Source: Macrocybe gigantea
Taxonomy: Eukaryota > Basidiomycota > Agaricomycetes > Agaricales > Callistosporiaceae
Length of the DNA stretch: 64,000 nucleotides
Assembly: GCA_011319805.1 (NCBI GenBank)
Contig: SJRY01000068.1
Coordinates: 310,001-374,000 of the forward strand
Direction: 5' to 3'
The translations under genes were made by a program, and so were the position numbers. How positions within the stretch are numbered: the stretch's first letter is position 1; each line of letters begins with the position of its first letter. Positions 20,601 to 32,768 of the stretch are shown here, in pieces. The notes beneath the pieces were generated by a model. That model made no database searches. It was not told where the DNA came from and saw only the letters and a list, made by a program, of their open reading frames with translations.

Positions 20601-23600
20601 ACCCGATAGAAAGGCGCGTTAGCGGATTACGCCGAAGAGATGAGAAAGAATCACTTTGCTCATAATATCGCCATATTCTGTCAGGGAAAGCACTTCTTCG
20701 CCATTGGCGCTGGTGGCGGTGTGAATCAATTGAGCCTCTCGCAACTTTACGATGCTTCTCGCAACTAGATCATCGATTCTTTCTTCCCATGTTTGATATT
20801 CTCCTTTTCCCAGAGAATAATGGCAAGGATTTTTGCGGATGCGTTGGAAAAGAAAGGACCTGCGCAACCATGCCATGGCTGAGGAAATATCAGTAATAGT
20901 CCCAATGCCTATTTCCGAAGTGAGATGCTCGGAAAGATTGATGTGAAGTGAGCTCTCCAGGACAGTTTTTCCCGGTGTCAATGCACGGTATTTGACCTCA
21001 ACCTCCTGTTCGCACATAATGATGGCTATGCCATCCTTGTCTATCGTCACTCAATTTCAGGATTGCTTCCCGATAGCCCTATCACTTACCAAACTGCGGC
21101 CTTCCCTAGTGAAAAAAATGACTAATTTTCATGCCATGTGTAGAAGCAACTCACAGCTCTCCCCAGCATTTGCATGATGTCAAGATCGGAATATTCGGCC
21201 GGAGTATTATTCTGGAAAGTATGGACGCCTTTGATTACGACCATGTGTGCCGCTAAAGCAGTCTTCAATCACGCTGTCGAACAAATGGTTTGACAACTCA
21301 ACGGAGATTAACCCCGACAGCAAGAGTCTGCAGAGAAGACATTGGTTTGAAGGCGTGCTAGTATTTGGCTGAAGAGTAAACTCGCCGAAGTAGCGATAAC
21401 GATTCTCAAGATGCCTTTCAAGAACAGGTCCTCAGTTAGCCGTCGATCGTCCATTACCAGTCCGGCATGATGAACGCCGATGCCCATTAGTGCGAGATCT
21501 GTGTCCCCTTTAACAAATTCGAACAGTATTTGGGTAGAGACTCACCAGTCAGGCGCTTATTGTTGAATGAGAAGTCTCGTCTACGTCTGCTCTCAGAGGT
21601 AGGTACCGTAATCAGCTATTGACGACTTTCCTTGATGGATGCGACCACGGTAGGGAATCGCGCCTATTCTGAGCCTTGATATATTCCGTCATCAACTGTT
21701 CTGCGGTCATCAATACACCTAAGGAATGTCATTCCCTAGCTGCGCGATCAAATCCCACTGATACATGCCTTTCCTCGTCGGGCAAAAGACTAACATAGGC
21801 CTTCCGGTGGAATACTGCTGCAATAAGCCAAATAACTTGTAATCCAGGGTTTTGGAGAATGCGAATTCGTTCTGAAATTTAGGACGCGGTACGCCAACGA
21901 CAATACGTTTAAGTTTGCATGGCCTGTAGTCTTGTCCGAACTAGAAAAGTTAAATATTCATTCGGTTCTGCAAAAAAAAGACTCCAAGAGACTCACTTCC
22001 TTAACTAATGCGGACTGTCGCTCATCATCAACGCTGCCCACCCAGGCAGCGATATCTTCGACGTTGGGAACAGTAGCGGACACTAGGATAAATCGAACAG
22101 AAGAACCAAGCGTTCTCATTCGAGAGACGACCACTTCCAAGGTGCTCCCTCGCGACTCGTTCAGAATATGGACCTATAAAAGATATAGTATACCCATATA
22201 TCAATGACCAACAGCGTACCTCATCCACAAGGAACAAATGGACTTGACTTAAATTCTGCCCGTAGTTGGACCTCCATGAAATGCGTTAGTTTACAGAGAG
22301 AGAACAACGCGTTTCTTTACCAATTGCGTGTCAAGCTATCCCATTTTTCACCCTACGTAGTGAGCACAACATGAGGGGCTGCCCTTTTACTCATAATTCG
22401 GACAGTACCGTCGTTATTCTAGGATGGTGTCAGTTGCGATATGAGCAAACTCGCATGCTCACATAATGATGGCATTTTTAGCGTCGCTCCAAGCACTGTG
22501 CCCGTAATACACGGTATCTCCTGTGAGCTCGCAACCTAAGTGAAAGAGTTAAAAGAGTATCGCGTAGGCACCTCTATTCCGACACCACGTACATTTTGCG
22601 CCCAAGGGACCAAATTTCGCCATCCAGTCCCGAAAACGTTCGGAACACAAGGCCTGTTAGATACGTTTTCAATGAAGGTCAATGATGATATGGACACGCC
22701 AGTTACCTTGGTTGGAGCAAGATAGACGGCCTTTCCTTGCACACCTGTCCGTCTTGATTCGTCTAGCATGCGAATAATGGCTAGCTCAAATATAACCGTT
22801 TTTCCACTACCCGTTGGAGCTATGTTTTGACCATTGGCTCCCATGTGTACAAGTATAACAAATGTCAGTACCGCTGATAACCTAGGAATGACTATTGTAT
22901 TTCAGTGCGTAAAATTCAAACATAATTGGTCACCATGTTTTCGTTTGAGTTAAGGACCTAGGGATTTTTGTGCTTTAATTACTCGCTACGCGCATCAGCA
23001 AAGTGAAGTAGACTTACATCGTCGTAGCAGGCTGATTGAACTGCATTGAACACTCCGAACTTGAATAACCCTCTGTAGATGTCAGCTAATTTGTTTTATT
23101 AGAACAGCCGTCGCTAGGAACTAGTGGGACTCAACTCACGAAGGCTTGAGACAGGGTGAAGCGAGATTCCATGTGTATTTCTTGGCCTGTTACTTTGCCA
23201 ATTTTCATCCCCTTGATTTTTCTGGCCGTCGATAGGATGACGAGGCTTTACGTCGCTATATGCGGCGTCTGAAGACATAGATGAGAGCCAGTGTAGCCTT
23301 CTCTTTTAATACGCACATCGTGGAGTCGTCGAATAGCTATCATCTTCACCTTGGAAGTCTCTACTATGTTCGACCAACTCTCTGGCAGGGTATGCTGAAT
23401 ATAATGGCCCCTCGCGAAGCCCATTGGAATAAAGATTGTCACGCATATAACAGTCCTCGGAAGCAATGAGGTATTCTTTGCACGATCACTTTCTAGAATC
23501 TGGACTTTGAAGAACATATGCTCACCATCGTCAGCAAGGTGCATTCCATCGCAATGCAAAAAGTTCGGCTGATCGTGTGGAAGGTATGGGTCTGAGTCAT

Positions 23601-23772
23601 AGTCTGTCGTGTAACACTCGTAGTAATAAGAGGCCTCGTCCATGTCGGACGGCGCGTGAGCCTTGGATGTAGTTGCGTGGAGAGGGAAATACCCACTAGG
23701 TGATATATGCCGAAGCGCGACGCGTGACAACGTCATGTGATTCTGTAGGTTACTGAAACAGCTTTGTGACAT
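17622..23772 (-). CDS. HFM1: Meiotic ATP-dependent DNA helicase HFM1/Mer3
   Basis: This is a Ski2-like superfamily 2 helicase that promotes meiotic crossover. It has many exons. The N-terminus (start 23772) leads to REGLFKFGVFNAVQSACYDD, then NENMVISAPTGSGKT (Walker A) and LAPTK, followed by ALCSERFRDW. Next come DEVHILNE (Walker B, split by an intron), FILVSATVPN, RPMLVFCPTRKG, GVHHAGLVMDDR and TLAVGVNLPAH, and then winged-helix and Sec63 parts (20619-21050 and on). Near 18500 a C-terminal zinc finger (CNHTCKNKTSCRH, then LCCREG) is typical of HFM1, which shows that the 17622-18608 segment is the tail of this gene and not a separate one. A 10-nt exon (22872-22881) supplies VIS before APTGSGKT. 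It is divergent from CKS1 (73 bp). Confidence 0.88.
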
Positions 23773-23845
23773 TCCGTGACAGTACGCGCTTTCTTCCCCA
23801 ACTACGAATATCCTAGTCGGACCGTTGTCTGGGAGCTATCAGATC

Positions 23846-24323
23846 ATGGCTGCGAACCAGCAAGGTGTTGTTATCAAGGATTCTAACCACAAACTTGAGG
23901 AATACATCGAAAAGTATCGCCACTGTACGTATCATTTACTGCGGGCCACTAACTGGATTCCTAGGATCCACTATTCTGATCGCTACTCGGACGACGAATA
24001 CGAATACCGTCACGTCATCCTTCCCAAACAACTGTTGAAGCTTCTTCCCAAGGAGTTTTTCAACCCCGACGATTCAGGGACACTTCGTTTACTTGCTGAG
24101 TGGGAGTGGAGAGGTATCGGGATAACACAGAGTCTGGGTTGGGAACATTACGAAGTACATGGTGAGTGAATGTATACAACAAGTCATGGTTTAGTTTTTC
24201 AAGATAATATACGACATCTCCTCAGCTCCGGAACCCCATGTACTCTTATTCCGTCGTCCTCGTGACTACGTCCCTCCCCCTCAACATAATGGCAGATACA
24301 GAGAAAGTGTACGGAGGAAATAA
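23846..24323 (+). CDS. CKS1: Cyclin-dependent kinase regulatory subunit Cks1
   Basis: This is a small CDK-binding protein needed for cell-cycle progression. The CKS fold is complete: [20 protein letters not shown], then [38 protein letters not shown] and [12 protein letters not shown]. These include the phosphate-binding residues and the HxPEPH hinge. The two introns are after KYRHC (donor gtacgtat, acceptor ttcctag) and within the His codon of HAPEP (donor gtgagtga). The C-terminus is YRESVRRK at 24323. The start is set at MAANQQGVV (23846), although an in-frame Met at 23825 exists. It shares a very short divergent promoter with HFM1. Confidence 0.95.
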
Positions 24324-24563
24324 ACTTATTTTGACAGACCGATCGATGTACGCCGCTTCGGGGCCTTCGTTTGGCCATTTGGAGTTTGAGCTTTAGCACC
24401 CGTGTAGCACTTTCGACATTTGGAAACGTAATCATTTGTATACCATGCACAGATCTGTCGAGTTCCATGAATTTATAGGATACACAAGGACAGCAAGAGA
24501 CATAACACTGAAAATATACAACATCTATTAACCGAGAGCATTCAAGATCATTCAAATACCAGA

Positions 24564-27500
24564 CTAGAATTTGGAAATGGGAAGGTCACCCCATTGCACC
24601 ATTGGGCCTGGGCCATGGGCTCGAGCCAAAGATGCCTTGAATTTCTTCGGGTCATCGATGTAAGTGATATTCTGACGCGGAATCTCTGGCCCATCCCCTT
24701 CAACAGGGTATTTCTCGACCAAGTCTGGAAGTGCATCTAACAACTGTTGCCCTTCAGGTTTGGTCAAAAGGATCTGCTTCCAATAATTGTTGAAGTCCGT
24801 CAGGAGAGGCGCCTCGTCGCCAAGCGACTCGGTCCAGGTACTCTCATCCACGTCCAAGTGTTGTGCTCTCAAAAGACTTTCGAACTCTTGAGCAGCGAGG
24901 CTGCTCACTCGTTTCGGACGAGGCTTTTGCGAACGCATATGGACTGAGAGTTTGCGCCTCGTCGGCGATGACTGGTGCACGTGGGAAAGGAAGAGCGCTA
25001 AAGTGTCGCCCTTCGTGACTGAACGAAGGACGTGGGCGTCAGTCTCGCCTAGTCGATCGTCAGTAAAGAGGTGTTCGTCAACGGCCATGGCAATGACGTA
25101 CGTCTCAAGAAATCAAGATCGTTCGTGCTGATATGAGCCATGAACCTGGTCGTTTCGTCTGCGAGGTTTTTGTCTGCCTCCAGCCATCTCCTTTCCAGGC
25201 CGCTTTTTTGGTCGAGAAACTCTTCTTCGCTCATGGTTTCCAAGTGGTTCTTCATGCCGTCCAGGAATGATTCTACTCTATCCTCAAGGTAGCTCGGGTT
25301 TCTCTCGCTTTGTATGACGATACGCATTCCTTTTTCGGTTCCGCCAGGGAGCGACCAGCTTGTGCACGATACGACGTAACCAAGCTGCTCTCGAGTCCTC
25401 AATACATTGAAGGCCGGCTCACTGAGTATTTGAGTGAGTAAGGCGGAGGTGACCCGTAGACGTTGATCAGCAACTGGGCCATAGCGAACATAGAAGGTGA
25501 GCGCCGAATTAGCCTGATTCGGATTTGGTAGTGGCATAGACCAGGTCTGATTGCTATCTGGTATAAAGCGCACAGTTCTAATTCAGTCTGTGCTGAGGGA
25601 AATCTTGTTCTCACCTGGTGGCAGAACTAAGCATCCATCGTTCAAATCTATGGGTGAATGAGGGGAAGGACCAAGTCCCTCTTCAACCATCTCCGCAATC
25701 TTGAGCGCTTCCTATTATGAGAGGGTTGGCAGGGCACATTTTCTGGTAAGTATGAAAACTATACTAACATCTTTGTAAACATTCCCGGCAATTAATATCC
25801 GGAGATTAACTTCAGACAGTAGCTTCTTGATATGAATTTGTATTTCGTCCGCGGTGATAGCTGGATCTGATTCAGGATAACGATCTTCAAAGATTTTGGT
25901 GACATACAAGATAGTTCTTTCAATTTCTCCTCCACTGTCCATGTCTCGGACATGAGGTATCTTGCGTAAAAGTCAGACAAAGAGTATGATTGACCAAGGA
26001 AGAAATTTTCCCATTCTCTTTTCGCCTAGGTGATTGAACTCAGCACAAGACGCACAAAGAACGTGGAAATGACGTTACCTGCTCTTTCATCACAGCCAAA
26101 CGAGTCGGGTTGACTGCTAGTGTCCTAATCTTTTCGAAGACGTGCCGTGTTAGTGCAGACATCTTGTCGTTGTACCCGTTCATGGAAATGAATAGGCCGC
26201 TCTGGTGTTGCAGGAAATTGTAAGAAAGCCCTGCGAGATCCGCGTCGTACGAAAATTCCGACAATGAATCGTTGACAAGATCAACATATAGCCTGAACAC
26301 AAACTCAGTGGGTATAAGAAGGAAAGAAGCGGAGGGCCTGCCTAGTCATAACACTGGCTCGTGCTGATCCACTACCAATGGCACTGTAGTCCGAAGTCAG
26401 AATTATGACAGTCGCCAATAAATCATACGAACCTGCGGAGATCAACCACGATATGGGCCTTAGGTACCCAAAATCGATCATCCTTCTTATGCCAGAGAGT
26501 TGAGATTGGTGTCTCGCGTAGGAGATGAGGACGTTTAGCAACCTGAGACAGATGGAAGGGAAATAATTAACGGGCTAACGGCAAATATATCCACGATTAC
26601 CTCCGGGACGTCTCTCTTGCCAGTATCAAAATTGGTCGGTATGAATTCGTTGGGATGGGGCAAGAACAAGTCAGGAATATCGTTGGCACTTTCCGCCTGG
26701 AACATGGATCTCATGTAAAGGACGCATTTAGGGACGAGTTTATGCTTACCTCCTTGATAAATTTCTCGCCGAAGTGTTGAATATTGTACTCGGTGCCGTA
26801 CCACGGCTCCTTCTGCCACGTAGCATTAGGAAACAGTTTCTCGTGTTCACTTCCTCTTGCCATAAGAACAATTCTCCCTTCCGTAATTCTGAAATTGCTG
26901 AGGTATTCCCTGATTTTGCCCTCTCCAGTGGCATAGTCATCCCATTCATGCGTAACTTGAGGACCGGAAAGTATGGATTCACCGGGTAAGCGCCACGACA
27001 TATGTTCGGAAATCCAGGTCGCGTAATCGTCAGCACGTCGTTTTTCTGCGAAACGGAAGCGGGTAGCGGAGATGGTCGCGATTTCACGTTGGTGATAGGG
27101 CGGGAACTGAGATGAGCGTAGCAGTGTGAGATACTTAAAGCATGCCAGTACAACAGATCGGTAGTTTCCTGGAACAGCATGAGGTGTTTGACCAGACACA
27201 CGCTAGTGATGGCTTACTATAACCCTCTTCGGTCAAGTGGATAGTGATCCTGAACATAGCGAAACCCCTTGCGATGGCTTGTGGACCGGCGCCTAGACTA
27301 GTAACCCATCCTTTGTCCTTGAGATAGGAATATAAAGATCCTGGGCCTTCGTGACCGACGAGGTGAGTGACAAAGAGAGCGGGTTTGTGTTTCCAATGCG
27401 GTGCTTGATACTCTAATGGAAATGAGATCTCCAGAGCGTGAAATGACATGATAGTCTGAACAGATACCAGTGTCTGCAAGACTTAGGTCAAAAGCAACAG

Positions 27501-28819
27501 CGACGTCAGACGCGAAGAGACAACTTACGCCTTTCTCATCGATACCAAACGGATGATCGGTGATCATGGGAAGGGGGTCGCAACCACGATTGGGTATGGG
27601 AGAAAATAGAGTGGATATTAATTCCGATAACTCATCCAACGATTCTACAATTAGTCGTGAGCAAACCTCGCACTCTCCCGAAAGACAAGCGGACTAACCC
27701 TTTCCGATGACGCACAATCGCATGCGACTGGCGCAGTATTCCTTTGACCACCATTCGACAAGCCGACGACGTGTTTCCCTGCCTACCACTCCCCGTCTGC
27801 GTCCGTGTCACTGCCATTTGAAGCGACTGAGGGTGCAGGAGAAGCTCCTCGGGATGATATTGGCGAAAGGGCACCAGTCCTGGTCGATGTTATCCCAGCG
27901 TCAGTCAATTGGCCATTTGCTTTCAGTTCCCTAGCAGCCTTTAGTAGACTATCCCGATTTCCGCTTCCAAATTTACGCCACGCATGTCCTGGTTTGCTGA
28001 GATGCTTGTTCAGTTGGAATATGCGCCACATATCCGATTGGTGATTCTTCTTATGCTCAGAATCAACCGCATTAAGTTCACGCGATGTGCACGACGGTGC
28101 AAAAAGCGGAGAGTGGAAGAACCCTGAGAATCGTTCCAATGCACCTGGAAGCGCAGAAGTGGCAACATGGAAGTAGTAGTTCGTGTTGGAGGAAGACGTA
28201 TAGGCATTGGAGGAACCGTTATTCTTGGCTAGGTACTGCGTGAAGCCCGTGTTAGGATTGCGTCTATCAAGGCAAAGCTTGCTGGGCTTGCCTCTGAGTA
28301 TTCGTTCTCCTTGGGAAATTTTTCGGTACCCTGTCATCCATGTCAACTCAACACTAAGTCGTCTAACAGCCGAGCCACGCTCACCATGAACAACAGATGC
28401 TCGCAGAAGTGGGCGAGCCCTGGCATATCGTCCTGTATCCCACATTTCCCTTTGTTAGTTCGTCGGACACACGCATCAGATTGGACACACACAGGGTCTG
28501 ACAGGTGGCCCACAGCGACATCCAGGCTGGCCGCAGCCTTGTCTGCTTTGACATCGTGGATAACCGTAGCCTCGAGACCATTGTCAAGTCGAATAAGCCT
28601 GTAATCTCTGTCGTCTTGCTCCGACTTTTGAATTTCCCTCTCATAAACAGAAAATGGGGGAACGCCGTTGGGGGCTGGGTGCACGCGACGCCAATCCGAA
28701 GTTGCAACAGTGGCCATAGACGAGCTGAACACCGCAGAAAAACGCAGAGGACGAAACAGAGAAAAGAGCAGGGGCGGCCTTGTGAGAAGAATACGCTGGA
28801 GGGGGCCGCTTGCCAGCAT
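24564..28819 (-). CDS. Insulin-degrading-enzyme-type M16 metalloprotease (Ste23/Axl1-like)
   Basis: This is a zinc protease of the M16A insulysin family, about 1,100 residues. The inverted zinc motif HFCEH lies in PGLAHFCEHLLFM, and the third ligand Glu is in SRELNAVDSEHKKN. Family landmarks follow: GTEKFPKENEYSE, YLAKNNGSSNAYTS, HLVGHEGPGSLYSYLK and, in the C-terminal half, LREQLGYVV-type REQLGYVVSC and ALLTQILSEP. A Ser/Gly-rich insertion (ALSPISSRGASPAPS and on, 27790-27900) sits in the first half. Start at 28819 gives a 34-residue Arg/Leu/Ser-rich leader; a second in-frame Met (28717, MATVATSDWRR) begins the usual N-terminus. One intron (28236-28291) has a GC donor. An apparent frame change at 25870-25915 is an ordinary intron. 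Confidence 0.93.
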
Positions 28820-29021
28820 TCAGAGCAAACCGAGGCAATATAGTGGGGCCCGAGGCGGAAAAAGGCAACTGTCACCTGACTTGTGATCGAGTACCCGACC
28901 AGTTGCGAAGAATTGCGAATCCACTAGCCATGAAGCAATTTTATCACAGGTCACAGACATTCCACCGTTCTACGCTCCATTTGGTGATGCCAAAAAGTGC
29001 TTCAAATGCCAAAATACAAAC

Positions 29022-29103
29022 CGACGCCAGCAGGATTCGAACCTGCGCCCTCAAAGAGGAACAGATTTCTAATCTGTCGCCGTAACCACTTGGCTATAGC
29101 GCC
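29022..29103 (-). tRNA. tRNA-Ser (anticodon AGA)
   Basis: Read on the minus strand, the 82-nt sequence folds as a class II tRNA. The acceptor stem GGCGCTA pairs with TGGCGTC (two G-U pairs), and the D stem is GCC/GGC. The anticodon stem ACAGA/TCTGT encloses loop TTAGAAA, giving anticodon AGA. A long variable arm (TCCTCTTTGAGG) and a T arm GCAGG-TTCGAAT-CCTGC follow. The discriminator base is G. The long variable arm and discriminator G are serine identity features. No intron is present. Confidence 0.95.
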
Positions 29104-29212
29104 TCAGGAGTGGAGGGGACGATGATAATAATATATACCTCTACAGCATCTCTCCATTATTATCCATTAATACGGTCGGACACAAGAACAATACATCAAG
29201 TTAAATCAGCTA

Positions 29213-32200
29213 TCATGGCGGGTCTAATGGATAATGGTATATTTTCCGGAGTACCTGCCAGACCGTGTTCGCAGCTTGTTTTACCACATCGACCGTAGGA
29301 TTGAAATCACGAGAGTGGACCGCGTCAAGGAGCAATTTTTGAATTGCTGCGATGGAAAATGGGCTCGCGATCAGGCTCAGCGAACCTGGATCGGGATAAT
29401 CGTCATCTACCGTTTCTGAAGGCACAGGGAAGTAGTCTTTGCCTGTGGATTCAGTTGCAGAGGGAAGCTCGGTCATTGTGGATTGTATCGCAATGGGGAG
29501 AGTCATGGGCGTTGAGGTAGTAATGAATTCTGAAGCGGAGGTCGAATCAATCGTGAGGGTCGTGATGCCAGTGTTAATAGTTGCTGTCACGGTAACAGTC
29601 TCGACAATGTTGCTTCGTCCCAGGGTTTCCAAAGTCGCGAGGTATTTCTCCAGCGACTGTTCCATGCCACTGACAATGGAACCAAGCTGGTACATAAAGA
29701 TCAGAGACAAAATGAGAGTTAGGCATGTTGCCGTCAAGAAGGCTTTGAATCCGAAAGATGGGCTTTGAATGGACTTGGAAGTGGATTCAAAAATAAGACT
29801 GAGCCGAGGTTCAGAGAACTCGTGCAATGAGTAATCAAGTAGCCTGCATTGCCGAGAGAGCCAGAGTCGGTGCTTTAAATCGGAATCCACAGCCGCGATG
29901 CGGAGTCCTGTCAGCGAGGTTGTTAGATTTCATTCAGGAAGAAGCGAAATACAGGACTGCGTACCGGCGGGCTCGTCTACTGTGATGTCTAGAGCCCCGA
30001 TCGGAATAGAGAAAATGGGCAGATACACTTGCAATGGTGCTTTTCCGAGCATTCTCGCTCGGCACTTGCTTTGGAGGTTCTCGCAGGGGTGAGCGGCAAC
30101 GTAATCGACTAGTATCTCCGATTCTTGAATTCCCTCCATAGGAATCTTCGCCCAATATATCCATTTGGCGGTGCTGACTTCCTCAAAAGAATGCACTGAT
30201 TTCGGCCTACCGGACCTATACTCAAACTGTACAGGCCCGCTACCTGTCGAGACGCTGACAACAGAGATAATCGTTCCGTCGGTTTCTGCTGAAGCGGCTT
30301 CAAGAGGTCGTGCGAAACCGAACTCCAATAAGCCAAGATTTACGCCTGTGGGCATTCGCAAGCGTGTTCGGACGAAATATGATTCTGGTGGTGAGTCGGG
30401 AACGCTGATGAGTGGAGTAACAACAACATTGACAGAGGGCATCATCAGGTTCACTTCTCGCTGCACCGCGGCAGGACTGTTTGCCAGCTGCATATTATTT
30501 GCAACCCGCGGTAGATTGAGTGCATGCAATGAGCGCGATATCGTGTTGGGCGGATCGGGATGACGGATAACAATTCGACCCCCGTCTTCGGCACACCTGG
30601 TATGCCCCCCTCTCTGAAGCACGGCCTTTCTTGCTTGAGCGTCGCTGTGGATATCGCCCGCAGAGTCATACACTTCAATGCGAGCAGCGTCCAGTTCGTT
30701 GCGTACTGTGGTGAAGGTCGATTCCGTGTCCGCAGCGAGCACCGTAAACCGCGGCAGGTTAATAAACAATCCATCAGAACCCATTTCATCGCCATTCTGA
30801 CTTGTTTTTGATAGAGGATAGCGTGGCGACACGAGGATTGTGCCAGATATGGAGAATGTGAATACGTTTTTTGCTGGCTGAACGATATCATTCATGTTTA
30901 AGTGCAAGGTTATCGGTGCACCAGGGGGGACGGCCCTGAAGCGGACGGTGGCGAATCTGGCGACGATGAGACCAAAGACAATGGCCCTTGGGAGAAGGAT
31001 GACGTTCCTGACCCTTCAAATGAATATTCCCCAATGTTCTGAGACGGCAGAGGAGCGCGGAGGAGCGACGACATGGAAGATGTCGAGTTATGTCTGGATG
31101 ATTGCAAGGCGAGTTGTGGTGGCAACGACTCATCGTTCGACGGAAGTGGCGTTATCTGCGGTGTAGCAAATTCCCATTCCCGAGACGGTTGATCAGGCGT
31201 TGGGCGAGTTGAAGCGCCGGCGACATCGAATCCAGTGTAACCAATACCACCTCTCACGCTCCATTCCTTAGAACAGTCATCGGCCCAAGTTACCTCGCAG
31301 CCCTTAGCTTCTAAAGCGACGTCCATCCCAAGCTGTGTGGCCACTCCGGGGAACCAAACGCCTTTACACGACGCCTTGTAGCTGACATCCATGAGGATGG
31401 CCTCCGCCAACGGGTTTGCGCTGTTCTTTCGTTTACCAAGAATGATACACGACATCTCCCCTTGCACTTCTTTCACCCCCACTCTCCTGCGTCCATTGTC
31501 TCCGCCCCGGATATCCACTCTTTTGAACGGCTTAGCCCAACGAATCCGAATGCGCTCCGAGCTTGGAAAGGAACCTTGAATGCCACAGCCGTCTGCGAAC
31601 CCTGCCGTAGACGAATCACTCGACTCATCGTCGGCGAAATGGGTATACGAGTTTGAGCGAGAGGGTCTCATACTCGTGCTGCGGTTGACATGAGGGTCGG
31701 AGGTAAGATCCCACGAGTTGCTTTCCTCTTCTATTGAAGACAAGGAAGCAAACGAAGACGACGTAGCAGTAGGAGGGAATATCCGGAGCCTGATGCTATT
31801 ATTCAAGCATCGAGGAAGGGGTATGGACAACTATATTGCCGTATGAGCAGTATTCGAAGCGAATTGAAGGTTGCGTACGTACTAGATAAGGCGCTCTGGG
31901 AGGACGTAAAACATAAGGGACCCACATATCAATTGCTGCCATAAATTGTACATTGTTCCGGTCCGAAAACGACGTTCTCCGCGAAAAGCGTCTCGATGAA
32001 CTGTCGCCAGTATCCTTCGTGCCATTTATTCCATTCATAGCCTCTTCGGGCAATGCTTTGGGCGGCACGTACGCGATGTGATATCGGCTGACCAAGATAT
32101 GACCTGTGTATTGTGGATCGACAACACTGATGTTCTCGTTTGAAGAAATTCCGTTCATGGATGGGTTCTGCTGGCAGAAGACATCTGGGTATGGGTTATC

Positions 32201-32768
32201 GTGGGCTCCATCAGGTGGAAGGCGCTGTAAAACGTCTGACTAGAACGCGCTGGCAAGCACAGTGCACGCGCCGCGTTGTGCAGAAGTGGTGAAGATTTCG
32301 AGGAGAAGTTATATGGAACTGAATTGCTGCTGAGCGGGTGGACTTGAGAGGCCAAAACCTTGACATTCTCCTCTAAGTCGTCAGCAATGAGCTCAGCTGA
32401 CATCCAACAGCTGAGATAAAGAACGAAGACACACCAGAGAAGAGTGGGATCGTTGATCCTTGCGTTATATGCTCTGGAGGAACAGATAGCTATGATGCAA
32501 GAAGTCAGAGCAGCCACCAACAACCATGGCAGGAGGCAAAAACCTTGAGATACATTTTTATCGCTGCACCGTCCTGGCCTTGTTTCGCTCGTCCTTCAAT
32601 AACCACGCGCGTTACAATGTTAACCTTTTGGTGTGGACTGTTCGACGTGGCTGTATGGGCATAGCTAGTGCTGGTTCTGCTAGGACTCGGTAGACGCGTC
32701 GCATCCTTCTTCCCACTTGGAGTGCCAGAATAGCTGTAGGACTGGCGGGAGTAGTTCGAGATCGTCAT
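29213..32768 (-). CDS. Large single-pass membrane protein of unknown function, with one or two apparent frameshifts
   Basis: One multi-exon gene of roughly 1,100 codons. The N-terminus (MTISNYSRQSYSYSG) is Ser/Thr-rich and is followed by VNIVTRVVIEGRAKQGQDG, LSVPPEHITQGSTIPLF and EENVKVLASQVHPL. After that come QYTGHILVSRYHIAYVPPK and MAAIDMWVPY, an acidic serine motif (HFADDESSDSSTAGF), RIRWAKPF and GVWFPGVATQLGMDV. The second half is beta-rich (NVFTFSISGTILVSPRY, FVRTRLRMPTGVNLGLLEFG). Near the C-terminus is one membrane helix (AFLTATCLTLILSLIFMYQL) and a Thr-rich tail ending PLDPP. Frame continuity requires one extra base at the six-G run 30924-30929 and probably another near 32211-32224. 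I recognise no characterised domain; it looks like a family conserved in basidiomycetes, from memory only. Confidence 0.7.

Noticed and set aside
23248..23772. Independent 174-codon gene upstream of HFM1
   Set aside because: Splicing through two short introns joins it in frame to the HFM1 exon at 23278, extending the helicase N-terminus.
25860..25945. Frameshift in the M16 protease near 25900
   Set aside because: A normal intron (donor gtatgtca, acceptor ctgaatcag) joins KELS to YPAITADE, as in the family.
26700..27200. Second overlapping ORF (151 codons) on the same strand
   Set aside because: Out-of-frame shadow of the protease exon, without protease motifs.
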